Assembly (NCBI GenBank): GCA_947500295.1
Contig: CANMRM010000004.1
Span: forward strand, 121,663-185,662
From: an uncultured Kordiimonas sp.
GTDB lineage: Bacteria; Pseudomonadota; Alphaproteobacteria; Sphingomonadales; Kordiimonadaceae
Direction: 5' to 3'
Length of the DNA: 64,000 nt
Shown here: positions 8,915 through 17,999 of the stretch, one piece after another
Layout: each line of letters begins with the position of its first letter
Position numbering within the stretch: the stretch's first letter is position 1
The notes under the pieces: model-generated
What the model saw: the letters and a program-made list of their open reading frames with translations, nothing else
Databases searched by the model: none
What the model was told of the DNA's origin: nothing
Made by a program: the position numbers and the translations under genes

Positions 8915-9430
8915 ATGAAACAAATACTAATGGGCATGCTATTTCTGTGCTTGTCGACGGCCGGACAGGCGTCAGATGAAAAATATGGTGACAAGGTCAC
9001 CACGCTGGATTCGACCATTAAAACACTTTATGCGGTGATTTCGGGCGACAAGGGCGTTGAACGGGACTGGGAACTGTTCCGCTATCTCTTCAAACCCGGC
9101 GCGCGGCTCATGCCGTCCGGCAAGCGCCCCGACGGCACAGTCGGCATGCAGGTATTGAGCCCGGATGACTATATCGCTCGGTCAGGTTCATTTCTTGTCG
9201 ACAATGGCTTTCATGAAGTTGAAATCGGCCGAAAGGTAGACGAGTACGGCACTATTGCGCAGGTTTTCAGCACCTATGCAGCCCGTCGCAGCCTCGATGA
9301 TCCGGAGCCCTTCATGCGGGGGATCAACAGTATTCAGCTCCTCAAGGATAAGGGCCGCTGGTGGGTTGTCAGCGTTTTCTGGATGGCGGAAAGCGATGAG
9401 TTCCCGCTGCCTGAAGGCGCCATCGACTGA
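8915..9430 (+). CDS. Exported NTF2-like (SnoaL-type) protein
   Basis: 171 residues with a signal peptide (MKQILMGMLFLCLSTAGQAS). The mature protein has the NTF2-like layout: a helix with LDSTIKTLYAVISGDKG and RDWELFRYLFKPGARLM, a central segment SPDDYIARSGSF, and paired strands EVEIGRKVDEYGTIAQVFSTY and NSIQLLKDKGRWWVVSVFW. GGGGAGGGGA lies upstream of the ATG. Members bind small hydrophobic ligands or act as small hydrolases; function here is unknown. Confidence 0.8.
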   Translation: MKQILMGMLFLCLSTAGQASDEKYGDKVTTLDSTIKTLYAVISGDKGVERDWELFRYLFKPGARLMPSGKRPDGTVGMQVLSPDDYIARSGSFLVDNGFHEVEIGRKVDEYGTIAQVFSTYAARRSLDDPEPFMRGINSIQLLKDKGRWWVVSVFWMAESDEFPLPEGAID

Positions 9431-9499
9431 ATTTGCCGCCAACCGAATGCTGGGTTAGGATGATTGTGAGTTTCCAATTTCATCAGCCCGGAGGCAGTT

Positions 9500-10507
9500 A
9501 TGCGCAAATCAACCAATATGAATCGCCGCAAGTTTTTAGCAGGGACGGCTCTGCTGACGGCGGCGCTGCCTGCCGCGCAGGCGGCCGCCAAAGTAGCGCA
9601 GGGATCCGGGCCAGATCCTGATCTTACGGGCAAATCGATCCTGATCACCGGATGTTCGTCTGGTTTTGGTCGTTTGGGAGCGGAGCATTATGCCCGCCTG
9701 GGCGCCAAAGTATTTGCCACCATGCGCAACCTGCCGCGCGTTGAGGCTGAAGAGCTGCGGGCGCTGGCAGCGAGGGACGGGCTCGATATCACCGTTCTTG
9801 AACTGGATGTGTTATCTGACGAAAGCGTGCAGCAGGCCGTCGCTGGCGTGCAGGAAGCGGCTGGGGGCGCCATCGATATCCTGGTCAATAATGCCGGTAT
9901 TGGCATTACGGGGCCGGTTGAGGTGCAGGACGCAGAAGCCACCAGGCTGGCATTCGAGACCAATGTCTTTGGGCCGCAACGGGTTTGGCAGGCGGTTTTG
10001 CCGGGTATGCGAGCGGCAAAAACCGGCCAGATTTTCAATATCTCCTCACAACTGGGTCGTCTGATTGTGCCAAGCGCCGGTCACTATTCGGCCACTAAAT
10101 TCGCGCTTGAGGCCATGAGTGAGCAGCTGGCTTACGAGCTGGTGCCGCATGGTATTGATGTGACGGTCATCCAGCCCGGGGGATATCCCACCAAAATCTG
10201 GGTTAATCGAAACCGCTACAATGAAGAGCTGAAGGCGCGTTTGTCCGACGAGTTGCGCGAGGGATACGCTCAACTGGTTGCGCAAATGGGCACAGAAGAC
10301 GGCACCGGCCGCAATACGGACCCGATGGACATTCCGCGCGCTATTGCCGAGATTGCCACGATGCCGGCGGGCGACAGGCCGCTCAGGCGGGCGGTGCATC
10401 CGCACAGGCGCCCGCAGGAGGGCATCAACAAGGTGATGGCAGACACGCAGCTCGCCTGGCTTGGAGGCTCCGGCTACGGACCATGGGTGAAGGCTGTTCT
10501 GACTTAG
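9500..10507 (+). CDS. Short-chain dehydrogenase/reductase with Tat-type leader
   Basis: 335 residues. The N-terminus has a twin-arginine leader (NRRKFLAGTALLTAALPAA). The SDR core shows the cofactor motif TGCSSGFGR, structural NNAG (VNNAGIGITG), catalytic Ser in NISSQLGR and YSATK as the Tyr-x-x-x-Lys pair, then FALEAMSEQLAYEL as in the classical family. Substrate unknown; the signal implies folding with cofactor before export to the periplasm. GGAGG lies upstream of the ATG at 9500; a start at 9518 (MNRRKF) would also keep the Tat signal. It follows the NTF2-like gene on the same strand by 69 bases. Confidence 0.88.
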   Translation: MRKSTNMNRRKFLAGTALLTAALPAAQAAAKVAQGSGPDPDLTGKSILITGCSSGFGRLGAEHYARLGAKVFATMRNLPRVEAEELRALAARDGLDITVLELDVLSDESVQQAVAGVQEAAGGAIDILVNNAGIGITGPVEVQDAEATRLAFETNVFGPQRVWQAVLPGMRAAKTGQIFNISSQLGRLIVPSAGHYSATKFALEAMSEQLAYELVPHGIDVTVIQPGGYPTKIWVNRNRYNEELKARLSDELREGYAQLVAQMGTEDGTGRNTDPMDIPRAIAEIATMPAGDRPLRRAVHPHRRPQEGINKVMADTQLAWLGGSGYGPWVKAVLT

Positions 10508-11058
10508 GCGGGTCCTGCTTTTTTTGTGCCAGTCCACCAGTCCCACAGGACTGCTGCAAGGAGGGTTAGAATACCGACGAGAATTAGCTTCTCTGCTACT
10601 TCAAGCCGCATAAACGGCGTGAGTCCGGGTACACCCAGCTGACGCATGATGAAAAAACCGGCATGTGTCCATGTGCCCACAATGAATGCGGTGCCGCACA
10701 GACCCGCAAGCCAAACCGGAATGATCAGGCGCGCCAGCGCCAGCGCCGCTGCGAACGTCCACAAAGCTTCCAGATTGGCATGGGCGTGGCCATAGCGTGC
10801 ATCAGCCCGCTGGCCGCTGAAGGCTTCGTATCTAGCAAACTTTACAAGAGTGTCTCTTGACAGTTCTGCTGTCTGTGACTGGTCGGCGCTGTTGGCAGGT
10901 GCGGCCTTCAGGGTTTCAAGGCTTTCAAGATACTCACCATATGCGGGCCACAAAACCGGGCTTTGCACCGTGGTCATATAGTAGGCCATGTAAATGCCCA
11001 GCAGGAAAAGCAGGAGTGCTGAAACCTGCATGGCGCGCGAAATAGTGTGAATTGTCAT
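10504..11058 (-). CDS. Membrane protein of unknown function
   Basis: 184 residues with four hydrophobic segments (ALLLFLLGIYMAYYM near the N-terminus, then LEALWTFAAALALARLIIPVW, LCGTAFIVGTWTHAGFFIM and LILVGILTLLAAVLW). A soluble loop of about 70 residues after the first segment would be periplasmic. The start at 11058 has GGAGG six bases upstream; a second ATG lies just before it. I do not recognise the family. Its stop overlaps the stop of the convergent SDR gene by 4 bases. Confidence 0.72.
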   Translation of the reverse strand: MTIHTISRAMQVSALLLFLLGIYMAYYMTTVQSPVLWPAYGEYLESLETLKAAPANSADQSQTAELSRDTLVKFARYEAFSGQRADARYGHAHANLEALWTFAAALALARLIIPVWLAGLCGTAFIVGTWTHAGFFIMRQLGVPGLTPFMRLEVAEKLILVGILTLLAAVLWDWWTGTKKAGPA

Positions 11059-11131
11059 TGTCATCCTCCACGAACATGTGCGGCTAGTCTGCAATGGATT
11101 GGGGCTTAAGGGGGCTTAAATGCTGCGTAGA

Positions 11132-11159
11132 CAAAAAAAAGCCCGCTCGAAAGCGGGCT
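11132..11159 (-). terminator. Intrinsic terminator of the S9 peptidase gene
   Basis: AGCCCGCT and AGCGGGCT pair around the tetraloop CGAA (11140-11159). The A run at 11132-11140 becomes a U run on the minus-strand transcript. Confidence 0.85.
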
Positions 11160-11183
11160 CTCGGGTCTTAACTAACCTTAACT

Positions 11184-13136
11184 TCAGCGGCCACCGCCGT
11201 CCATGCCGCCCTCGTTTTTCAGATACGTGTCAAGGAAGGTTACGTAGGCATCTGATGCAGCGATGCGGTTGGCCTTGTTACGGAAACCATGCCCTTCATC
11301 CGGAAACAGAATATATTCCACAGGGACGCCGTTTGCCTTCACAGCTGCAACAATCTCGTCACTTTCGACCTGCAGGACGCGTGGGTCGTTGGCGCCTTGG
11401 ACCACCAGCATTGGCTTGGTGACATTTCCGGCATGAAAGAGAGGTGAAATACGGCGGTGCCGTTCTTCGTCCGTTGCCGGGTCACCCATTTCGTCATAGA
11501 GAGCTTCGCGGAAGCTTTCCCACCATGGCGGGATTGATTTCAGTGTACGCACCCAGTTGGTAACACCGAATATGTTGATGCCGACATCGAACGCCTCAGG
11601 CTCGAAAGCAAGAGCAGCGGCCACCATGAAGCCGCCATATGAGCCACCGATGATGCCGACACGGTCCCCGTCTACCCAGTCGAGGCTTTCAAGGTAGGTG
11701 CGCCCCATGACGATATCCTGAAGGTCGCCTTCGCCGTGAGCTTTGTCATCCATATGGAAGAAGGTTTTACCGTATCCTGAAGAGCCGCGGTTGTTGGCAC
11801 CCAGAACAGCATATCCGTGGTTCACCAGATGCTGCACAAATGCACGGTACCCGCGCCGTGTCTGGCCGCCGGGACCGCCATGCACCAGCACAAGAGCCGG
11901 AACCTTGTTTTCGACGCTTGCGCCCTTGGGTCTGTAGAGAATGGAGGGAATGAGCGTGCCGTCAAAACTCGGGTAACGGACAACCGTGGCTTCAACGAGA
12001 TCGCTTTGATTAATCGCCGGGTTGAGCGCATTTGTCAGCTTGTCAGCCGTGCCTGCAGACAAGTCCATGACATACAGGTCGCTCGGGCTGGTATCGCCGT
12101 TGAGCAGGAATGCAATTTTGCCGTCATCGTTTGAGAAGCGCACATTAAGCACGTTGCCTACGGGCAGTTCAGGCATGCCAACAGGGCCCGCAGTTTGACC
12201 ATCCATGATGGTGATCTTGGTTTCTGCGTCAGCATTGACGCTTTGCACCCGATAACGGCCCGTGTGCGAATAGCCGATACCGGACACGTCCCAGTCGGCC
12301 GTAACATATGGCTTCTTCTCAGTGGTCTCGATGTCGTAGGCCCAGGCCTCAGAAAACTCGCTTGCCTCATTGGTCGCCAGGATCAGCTTGCCGCCCGCGG
12401 AAAACCCATACGTGCTGTAGGCAATGTTGCCTTCGTGCTCCGTGACCAGCGTAGGAGGGCCATCTGTGGATAGGTCCTTGAGGTATACATCGCTGTCTGC
12501 CGAGGTGCGCGCCTTTGTCATCGCGAGGTAGCGGTCATCACCGCTCACCGCATTCAGCTGCATGGCTTCAGTGTTTTCAAACACCATGCGACGGTCGTAG
12601 CCGTCTGCTTTGTACGCGTATAGGTCAAAGGCCCGCGGGTCGCGCTCGTTCGTGGAGAGATAGAATTCGCTGCCATCGGTGTTCCAGCCGACGAAGGCTG
12701 CCTTGGTGTTTTCGGTCGCTGTCAGGTCTGTTACAGATCCATCAAGTTCCCGGACCCATACGTGATTAAGCTCATCGCCGCCGCCATCTGCGGTGAACAA
12801 AATGCGTTCATCCGCCGGGAAATAGGTGAGGCCAAACGTGGCGCTGGTTGTCGAATTTGTGAGCTGTGTGCGCGATCCGGATGCAGTGTCCACAGCAAAA
12901 GCGTTGAAAATGCCGGTTTCATCACTTGTAAGCAGGACTTTACTGCTGTCCGGTGAAAATGCATGCCCCGCGCCAGACGAGGACGTAAAGCTTGTTGTAT
13001 CAAAAAAAGCCTGAGCGGAATGCTTGGGTGCTGATGCTTCCGCTGCCGCGACATTTTCGCCTGAAGGTGCCGGTTGCCGGCTGTCGCAGGCAGTAAGCAT
13101 GAGCGCGAGCGCTGGGACGATAAACAGTTGTTTCAT
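11184..13136 (-). CDS. S9-family (prolyl oligopeptidase/DPP-like) lipoprotein peptidase
   Basis: 650 residues. A lipoprotein signal ends in the lipobox LTAC. The N-terminal 370 residues are propeller-like (HAFSPDSSKVLLTSDE, AVSGDDRYLAMTK). The C-terminal alpha/beta hydrolase has the nucleophile Ser in IGGSYGGFMV, the Asp in VQGANDPRV and the His in PDEGHGF. This family cleaves short peptides. With the lipid anchor it would act in the periplasm, probably together with other peptidases such as the tricorn protein encoded nearby (inference). The ATG at 13136 has GGGGAGAGG upstream; the frame extends to 13253 but that would bury the signal peptide. Confidence 0.92.
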   Translation of the reverse strand: MKQLFIVPALALMLTACDSRQPAPSGENVAAAEASAPKHSAQAFFDTTSFTSSSGAGHAFSPDSSKVLLTSDETGIFNAFAVDTASGSRTQLTNSTTSATFGLTYFPADERILFTADGGGDELNHVWVRELDGSVTDLTATENTKAAFVGWNTDGSEFYLSTNERDPRAFDLYAYKADGYDRRMVFENTEAMQLNAVSGDDRYLAMTKARTSADSDVYLKDLSTDGPPTLVTEHEGNIAYSTYGFSAGGKLILATNEASEFSEAWAYDIETTEKKPYVTADWDVSGIGYSHTGRYRVQSVNADAETKITIMDGQTAGPVGMPELPVGNVLNVRFSNDDGKIAFLLNGDTSPSDLYVMDLSAGTADKLTNALNPAINQSDLVEATVVRYPSFDGTLIPSILYRPKGASVENKVPALVLVHGGPGGQTRRGYRAFVQHLVNHGYAVLGANNRGSSGYGKTFFHMDDKAHGEGDLQDIVMGRTYLESLDWVDGDRVGIIGGSYGGFMVAAALAFEPEAFDVGINIFGVTNWVRTLKSIPPWWESFREALYDEMGDPATDEERHRRISPLFHAGNVTKPMLVVQGANDPRVLQVESDEIVAAVKANGVPVEYILFPDEGHGFRNKANRIAASDAYVTFLDTYLKNEGGMDGGGR

Positions 13137-13220
13137 GAGACCTCTCCCCAAATTAAGTTGGGTAGAGCCTATCCTGTTAACGAAAGTTGAGGCAAGGCCA
13201 ATCGGTCTGCTGATGGATGG

Positions 13221-13249
13221 AAAAGGCGGGGCAAAACAGCCGCCCCGCC
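13221..13249 (-). terminator. Intrinsic terminator of the fasciclin gene
   Basis: GGCGGGGC (13225-13232) pairs with GCCCCGCC (13242-13249). The AAAA at 13221-13224 gives the U run on the minus strand. It lies 13 bases past the fasciclin stop codon. Confidence 0.8.
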
Positions 13250-13262
13250 GCATCGCAGGTGT

Positions 13263-13784
13263 CTATGGGAGGATCACCCGGTCAATCACGTGAATGATTC
13301 CGTTTGTGGTCATGATGTCGGCCTGGATCACGTTGGCATTGTCGACGCGCACGCCATTGGTGGCGTCAATGTCTACGGTTGTGCCCTGGACTGTCTTGGC
13401 TTCAAGGCGTTTGCCCGCTAGGTCTGAGGACATAACCTTGCCGGGAACGACATGGTATGTCAGCACCGCGACCAGTTGTTGTTTATTCTCCGGTTTCAGG
13501 AGGTTTTCAATGGTGCCCGCTGGCAACTTGGCAAACGCGTCGTCGGTGGGTGCAAACACGGTAAAGGGCCCGTCGCTTTTGAGCGTGGCAACAAGGTCGG
13601 CTGCTTGGACGGCGGCAACAAGTGTGTTGAAAGCGCCTGCGCCAACAGCTGTGTCAACGATATCAGCGGATGCTGCGGCATGAGCCTTTGCCTTACCATG
13701 ATGGTCAGCAATAGCAGCCGGTGATGCAAAAAAGGTAGTAGAAGCCAAAACGGCAAGGGTCAGTGTCTTAAGGGGGGATTTCAT
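13263..13784 (-). CDS. Exported fasciclin-domain protein
   Basis: 173 residues with a signal peptide ([17 protein letters not shown]) and a His/Lys/Ala-rich linker. One FAS1 domain follows with its two hallmark segments, [17 protein letters not shown] (H1) and the C-terminal [12 protein letters not shown] (H2), and the YHVVPGKV core. Such domains mediate adhesion or matrix contacts; in bacteria they are secreted or periplasmic. AGGAG lies 6 bases before the ATG. Single gene with its own terminator. Confidence 0.93.
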   Translation of the reverse strand: MKSPLKTLTLAVLASTTFFASPAAIADHHGKAKAHAAASADIVDTAVGAGAFNTLVAAVQAADLVATLKSDGPFTVFAPTDDAFAKLPAGTIENLLKPENKQQLVAVLTYHVVPGKVMSSDLAGKRLEAKTVQGTTVDIDATNGVRVDNANVIQADIMTTNGIIHVIDRVILP

Positions 13785-13904
13785 AAGTTACTCCTGTCGT
13801 ACTCGGGTCGATTGTTAGTTTGTAACGTTGAGTACGGGCGGGATTTCAAACTGGATCGGTCGGGCCTTGTGAATTTTTCATGATCAACTGATCCCGTCCG
13901 GTGG

Positions 13905-13921
13905 CAATCCCTTAGGGATTG
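13905..13921. promoter_or_regulatory. Inverted repeat upstream of the hemolysin III gene
   Basis: CAATCCC and GGGATTG flank the 3-base centre TTA, 66 bases before the start codon at 13987. It may be an operator or a small leader hairpin; nothing in the sequence decides which. Confidence 0.35.
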
Positions 13922-13986
13922 ATGAAGGCGATTGTGCTGGTGGATTTTTTTCCCAGCCTGTAGGATGCGAGGGGCAAGGGACCGAT

Positions 13987-14640
13987 ATGACTGCGAACAT
14001 TCTTCAGCAATATAGCCTTCGGGAAGAAATTCTCCATGCTGCTACACACGGTGTGGCGGCGCTCTTGTCGGTGGTGGCGCTCGTTTTTCTGCTGATGAAG
14101 GTTGATAGCGGACCAGTTGGAATTGTGGCTGTGTCGCTATATGGCGGTGCGATGATCGCGATGTTCACCTCTTCGACCTTGTATCACAGTCTGTTTGCCA
14201 CCAAGGCGGCAGGTTTCTTCAAAATGCTGGATCACTCGGCGATCTATTTGAAAATTGCCGGTTCTTATGCGCCGTTTGCCCTTATCACCCTGCCTGTCAG
14301 TACCGGAGTTTGGGTGATGGTGGGGGCGTGGGGTGCCGCGGTGCTGGGCATATCCCTCAAGTTACGGGCGTTTCTCAAGAAAACCGGCAAGCGGTTCAGC
14401 CTTACTTCACTACTTCTGTATCTGGCGATGGGATGGGCCGGTATTTTGATGATTGCGCCCCTTTCTGATGCGCTGCCACCGGTGGCGATAAAATGGATCA
14501 TTGCCGGAGGGCTCGCTTACACGATCGGCGCGGTGTTTTACGCCATGAAAAAATGGCCCTATACCCATGTGATCTGGCATTTGTTCGTTGTTGCTGGTGC
14601 CGCCTGCCACTTTGTGGCGATATATCGCTACGTTATTTGA
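13987..14640 (+). CDS. Hemolysin III family (PAQR-like) membrane protein
   Basis: 217 residues with seven hydrophobic segments. The family signature is present: EEILHAATHGVAA at the N-terminus, the STLYHS motif, LDHSAIYLKIAGSYAPF, and the C-terminal HVIWHLFVVAGAACHF with the metal-type His pair. Despite the name, members are integral membrane proteins of the PAQR superfamily, and a haemolytic role is not implied. AAGGGA precedes the ATG. The downstream methyltransferase starts 15 bases after the stop, so the two are likely cotranscribed. Confidence 0.93.
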   Translation: MTANILQQYSLREEILHAATHGVAALLSVVALVFLLMKVDSGPVGIVAVSLYGGAMIAMFTSSTLYHSLFATKAAGFFKMLDHSAIYLKIAGSYAPFALITLPVSTGVWVMVGAWGAAVLGISLKLRAFLKKTGKRFSLTSLLLYLAMGWAGILMIAPLSDALPPVAIKWIIAGGLAYTIGAVFYAMKKWPYTHVIWHLFVVAGAACHFVAIYRYVI

Positions 14641-14654
14641 CGGCAGGAACTTGC

Positions 14655-15323
14655 GTGACGGAGCAGCTTTCCCGAAGTGTGGTCAGCAACCAGTCCGGGC
14701 CGCACGCGCGGCTTGAGCAAACAGTCCGTCGTCACCTTGCCCATGTGTCGCAGAAACCGATTGCCGATCACACGCGCGCCGCTTTTAAACGCATGGTGAG
14801 TTGGCTTAAAGACAGCAAACTGCCACTAATCCTGGATGCCTGTTGCGGCGTAGGGGACAGCAGCCGCAATCTTGCCCGGGCTTTTCCCGGGCACAGCGTC
14901 GTGGGTGTCGACAAGTCGTTGAAACGCTTGTCAACACAGCGGGAAAAAGACGAACCCGAAAATCTCCTGCTGCTGCGGGCTGATCTGAATGATTTCTACC
15001 GTCTTTGTGTGCGTCAGCGCCTGCGAGTTGAACAGCATTTCATCCTGTATCCAAACCCGTGGCCGAAAGCAGCGCATCTTGGGCGGCGGTGGCACGGTGC
15101 AGCGGCATTTGCCGACATCGTAGCACTGGGCGGTCGGCTCGAGTTGCGCTCAAACTGGCGGCTTTATCTGGAGGAATTTCAGATTGCCCTTGGTATTGCA
15201 GGAGTGGTCAGCGATCTGACCATCTATTCCCCGGAAGTCTTTCTGACACCTTTTGAGGCCAAATATCATCAAAGCGGACAGGCTATCTGGCGTCTTGTTG
15301 CGGACATGAATAACACCCGCTGA
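14655..15323 (+). CDS. TrmB-like tRNA (guanine-N7) methyltransferase
   Basis: 222 residues starting at a GTG preceded by AGGAA. The SAM-binding motif I is LDACCGVGDSS; VVGVDKSLKRL corresponds to motif II. The TrmB hallmark follows: ILYPNPWPKAAHLGRRWHG matches the (F/Y)P(D/N)PWPK...RR motif used for tRNA binding and catalysis, and FLTPFEAKYHQSG resembles the conserved end. Family members make m7G at tRNA position 46. This is a divergent, shorter branch, so specificity is inferred. An in-frame extension to 14493 would lie inside the hemolysin III gene and is not needed. Confidence 0.82.
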   Translation: MTEQLSRSVVSNQSGPHARLEQTVRRHLAHVSQKPIADHTRAAFKRMVSWLKDSKLPLILDACCGVGDSSRNLARAFPGHSVVGVDKSLKRLSTQREKDEPENLLLLRADLNDFYRLCVRQRLRVEQHFILYPNPWPKAAHLGRRWHGAAAFADIVALGGRLELRSNWRLYLEEFQIALGIAGVVSDLTIYSPEVFLTPFEAKYHQSGQAIWRLVADMNNTR

Positions 15324-15366
15324 AAATCTATCGCTGTTTTCTTGACTTCTGGTTCGTTTAATATAC

Positions 15367-15378
15367 TTCGTATACGAA
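15367..15378. promoter_or_regulatory. 12-bp perfect palindrome, putative MarR operator
   Basis: TTCGTATACGAA is its own reverse complement and lies 20 bases before the marR-type start codon. It overlaps the presumed promoter: TTGACT at 15342 and TATACT at 15362, though their spacing is short at 14 bases. MarR dimers bind such palindromes, so autoregulation of the marR-enoyl-CoA hydratase unit is the likely role. Confidence 0.6.
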
Positions 15379-15398
15379 ATAAAACGAGATTGCATCGC

Positions 15399-15908
15399 AT
15401 GCCAGAGCCCTCAATAGCTGATCCCCGTATGTTTCACCTGCTGCACCGGGTGCACCAGTCGCTGTTTCGCGCAGGCGACAAGGTACTAGCTGAAGCATTT
15501 GGCATAACCACCACACAAAGTGCGGTCCTGATGTATCTGAAGCACTCGGACGGTGCCCCAATGGGCGAATTGGCAAAGGCGATTGGACTGAAAATCACGT
15601 CAGCTTCAGGACTTGTCGACCGCATGGAGAAGAAAGGTCTGGTCGCGCGGCGTCGCTCGTCCAGCGATAAGCGCAGCATCAAAATCGGGCTGACAACGAA
15701 GGGGCGATGCGTGCTTGCAGAAGCAGAGCCGCTCGTTAGTGCATCCAACAAGCAGATGCTCAAAAAAATCGGCGAGCAGGGCGATGTGAGCGCTTTTGTG
15801 CGTGCCTGCGAAAACATTATTACGGCGGCGGAAGAGCTGTACCAAAGTGCTTCGCCCGCTTCCACTTCAACCATTCCAGTTTCTACAAAATCACAGAAAA
15901 CAGGCTGA
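15399..15908 (+). CDS. MarR family transcriptional regulator
   Basis: 169 residues. It has the winged helix of MarR proteins: FGITTTQSAVLMYLKHSDG, then APMGELAKAIGLKITSASGL as the helix-turn-helix, VDRMEKKGLVARRRSSSDKR as the wing, and KIGLTTKGR. Helices at both ends form the dimer. The ATG at 15399 lies just after a perfect palindrome, consistent with self-repression. The stop is 11 bases before an enoyl-CoA hydratase gene, which suggests control of an acyl-CoA or aromatic-acid pathway (inference). Effector unknown. Confidence 0.9.
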   Translation: MPEPSIADPRMFHLLHRVHQSLFRAGDKVLAEAFGITTTQSAVLMYLKHSDGAPMGELAKAIGLKITSASGLVDRMEKKGLVARRRSSSDKRSIKIGLTTKGRCVLAEAEPLVSASNKQMLKKIGEQGDVSAFVRACENIITAAEELYQSASPASTSTIPVSTKSQKTG

Positions 15909-15919
15909 AAGGACATTTG

Positions 15920-16678
15920 ATGACAACTGATATCCTTACCAAAATCGAAAACCGTGTATTGACCATAACCTTCAACCGGACGGACAAGAAAAACGCCATT
16001 ACTGCCGCCATGTATCAGGCGATGGCTGACGCCATGGCGGACGCAAATGACAATGACGATGTGCGGTCCATTCTGTTCACCGCAAATGGTGATGCCTTCA
16101 CGGCGGGTAACGACCTGATCGACTTTCGCGATAATCCACCCCTGACAGAAGATGCGCCAGTTTCGCAGTTTCTTCGGCAACTTGTTCTCGCCAGGAAGCC
16201 GATGGTAGCCGCCGTAAACGGCATTGCGGTGGGTGTTGGTTTCACGATGCTGTTGCACTGTGACATCGTATATCTGTCTGAAGCTGCCCAGTTGTCTGCG
16301 CCGTTCGTGGATTTGGCCCTGGTGCCGGAAGCGGCGTCTTCGATGCTTCTGCCAGCCCGCATCGGTCACGCCCAGGCCGCGGAGATATTTATGCTTGGCA
16401 AACGCATGAGCGCTGCCGATGCCAAAGCGTCCGGCGTTGCATCTGACGTTTTTGCTGCCGACGCTCTGGCAGCCGCGGCGGAAAAAGCAGCCTTGGCGCT
16501 TTCTAAAAAAGCACCAGCGTCGCTACAGCACACCAAACGATTGATGCGCGGTGACAAAGATGCAATTGCGGCACGCATGGCGGAAGAAAGCAAGGTTTTC
16601 GGTGCGCAGCTACTCTCACCCGAGCTTGCGGAAGCCGTGATGGCGTTCATGCAAAAGCGTGAGCCAAACTTTGGCTGA
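15920..16678 (+). CDS. Enoyl-CoA hydratase/isomerase family protein
   Basis: 252 residues with the crotonase fold. The oxyanion-hole elements are visible in GDAFTAGNDLIDF and AAVNGIAVGVGFTMLLHCD. Of the two acidic catalytic positions of classic enoyl-CoA hydratase, only the region DLALVPEAASSML shows a Glu; this resembles isomerase-type members more than ECH1 proper. It acts on acyl-CoA thioesters in the cytoplasm. It is coupled to the upstream MarR gene and probably controlled by it. An adjacent TTG three bases upstream is an alternative start. Confidence 0.9.
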   Translation: MTTDILTKIENRVLTITFNRTDKKNAITAAMYQAMADAMADANDNDDVRSILFTANGDAFTAGNDLIDFRDNPPLTEDAPVSQFLRQLVLARKPMVAAVNGIAVGVGFTMLLHCDIVYLSEAAQLSAPFVDLALVPEAASSMLLPARIGHAQAAEIFMLGKRMSAADAKASGVASDVFAADALAAAAEKAALALSKKAPASLQHTKRLMRGDKDAIAARMAEESKVFGAQLLSPELAEAVMAFMQKREPNFG

Positions 16679-16779
16679 CGCGTCAGGCGCTTAAGGGCGG
16701 TATCCTGCCAGTTTCTACTGGAATCAAACCGCAAAAGCTTTAAGGTGGCGCCTCCGCAATCCAGGAAAGGCGCCTCCCC

Positions 16780-17991
16780 ATGCCCGATAACACTGGTAGA
16801 GCTAAAAGCTGGCAAAGCCCCGAGGTGTGTCTTGTGCTCATCGCAGCGGCTGGTCCGTTCAGTTTTGCCATCTGGATGGCGCTCCTCAATAATTTCTCGG
16901 TCGAAGTCGCCAATTTTACCGGCCGGGAAATCGGCATCCTTCAAAGCCTTCGGGAAATCCCCGGCTTTCTGGCCTTCACGGCGGTGTTTCTTTTGCTGCT
17001 GATGCGCGAACAGGTTCTGGTTGTGGTGTCGCTTGCTTTGCTGGGGTTTGGCATTGCCATCACCGGACTGCTGCCCAGCGAATACGGCCTCTATTTCACT
17101 ACTGTCCTGATGTCCATCGGTTTCCACTATTACGAGACCGTGCAGATGTCCCTGTCGCTGCAGTGGCTGCCGAAAGACCGGGCCCCGCGTGTGATGGGTT
17201 GGCAGCTTTCCGCCAAGTCTGTGGCATCAATTGTTGCTTATGGCACCTTGTGGTTGCTTCTCGAGAGCTTCGACGTGCCGTTCGCCTGGTTGTTTGCCCT
17301 TGGGGGCGGGGTCACCATAGCGATGGCCTTCTTCATCTGGGCAGCGTTTCCGCGCATAGACGGGCACGAGCCACAGCATAAAAAGATGATCCTGAAAAAG
17401 CGCTACTGGCTTTACTATGCGCTCACTTTCATGGGGGGTGCTCGTCGTCAGATTTTTGTCGTTTTTGCAGGATTTTTGCTGGTGGAGAAGTTTGGCTTTT
17501 CTGCAGCCACTGTCGCGGCGCTTTACTTGGCCGATCAGGTGGTTACAAGCCTGATTTCGCCCAAAATCGGCAGTTATATAACCCGGTTCGGTGAACGCAC
17601 CATGCTGATAGTTGAGTATATTGGCCTGATCATTGTTTTCGGCAGCTATGCCGTGGTGGAAAGCCCGATCATCGCCGCAGCGCTTTATGTCATTGATCAT
17701 GTGTTCTTTTCTTTTGCGATTGCCCAGAAAAGCTATTTGCAGAAGATCGCAGACGGACGGGACATCGCCGCCACATCCAGTGTCAGTTTCTCAATCAATC
17801 ATATCGCCGCTGTTGTTATACCCTGGGCCTTCGGCGCCTATCTGTGGGTGCTGTCGCCGTCCTATGTCTTCATTGCTGGCGCTGGCATGGCAGTTGTCTC
17901 GCTCATCCTATCGCTTAATGTGCCCCGACACCCTGAACCCGGCAACGAAGTTTTGTTCGGCAAAATCCCTGCGGCAGCTCCCGCGGAATAA
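16780..17991 (+). CDS. MFS transporter
   Basis: 403 residues with 11 to 12 hydrophobic segments, for example VVVSLALLGFGIAITGLLP and VASIVAYGTLWLLLE, and a central cytoplasmic loop rich in Lys/His after segment six. The family-wide motif A is poor. I cannot infer the substrate. A charged stretch GGARRQIFVVFAGF starts the second half. It lies 101 bases after the enoyl-CoA hydratase gene on the same strand and converges with the glycosyltransferase gene, whose stop is 9 bases away. Confidence 0.85.
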   Translation: MPDNTGRAKSWQSPEVCLVLIAAAGPFSFAIWMALLNNFSVEVANFTGREIGILQSLREIPGFLAFTAVFLLLLMREQVLVVVSLALLGFGIAITGLLPSEYGLYFTTVLMSIGFHYYETVQMSLSLQWLPKDRAPRVMGWQLSAKSVASIVAYGTLWLLLESFDVPFAWLFALGGGVTIAMAFFIWAAFPRIDGHEPQHKKMILKKRYWLYYALTFMGGARRQIFVVFAGFLLVEKFGFSAATVAALYLADQVVTSLISPKIGSYITRFGERTMLIVEYIGLIIVFGSYAVVESPIIAAALYVIDHVFFSFAIAQKSYLQKIADGRDIAATSSVSFSINHIAAVVIPWAFGAYLWVLSPSYVFIAGAGMAVVSLILSLNVPRHPEPGNEVLFGKIPAAAPAE

Positions 17992-17999
17992 TAGGCGCT

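Noticed and set aside
14493..14654. Upstream extension of the TrmB-like frame
   Set aside because: It lies inside the hemolysin III gene in another frame, and the GTG at 14655 has a ribosome binding site.
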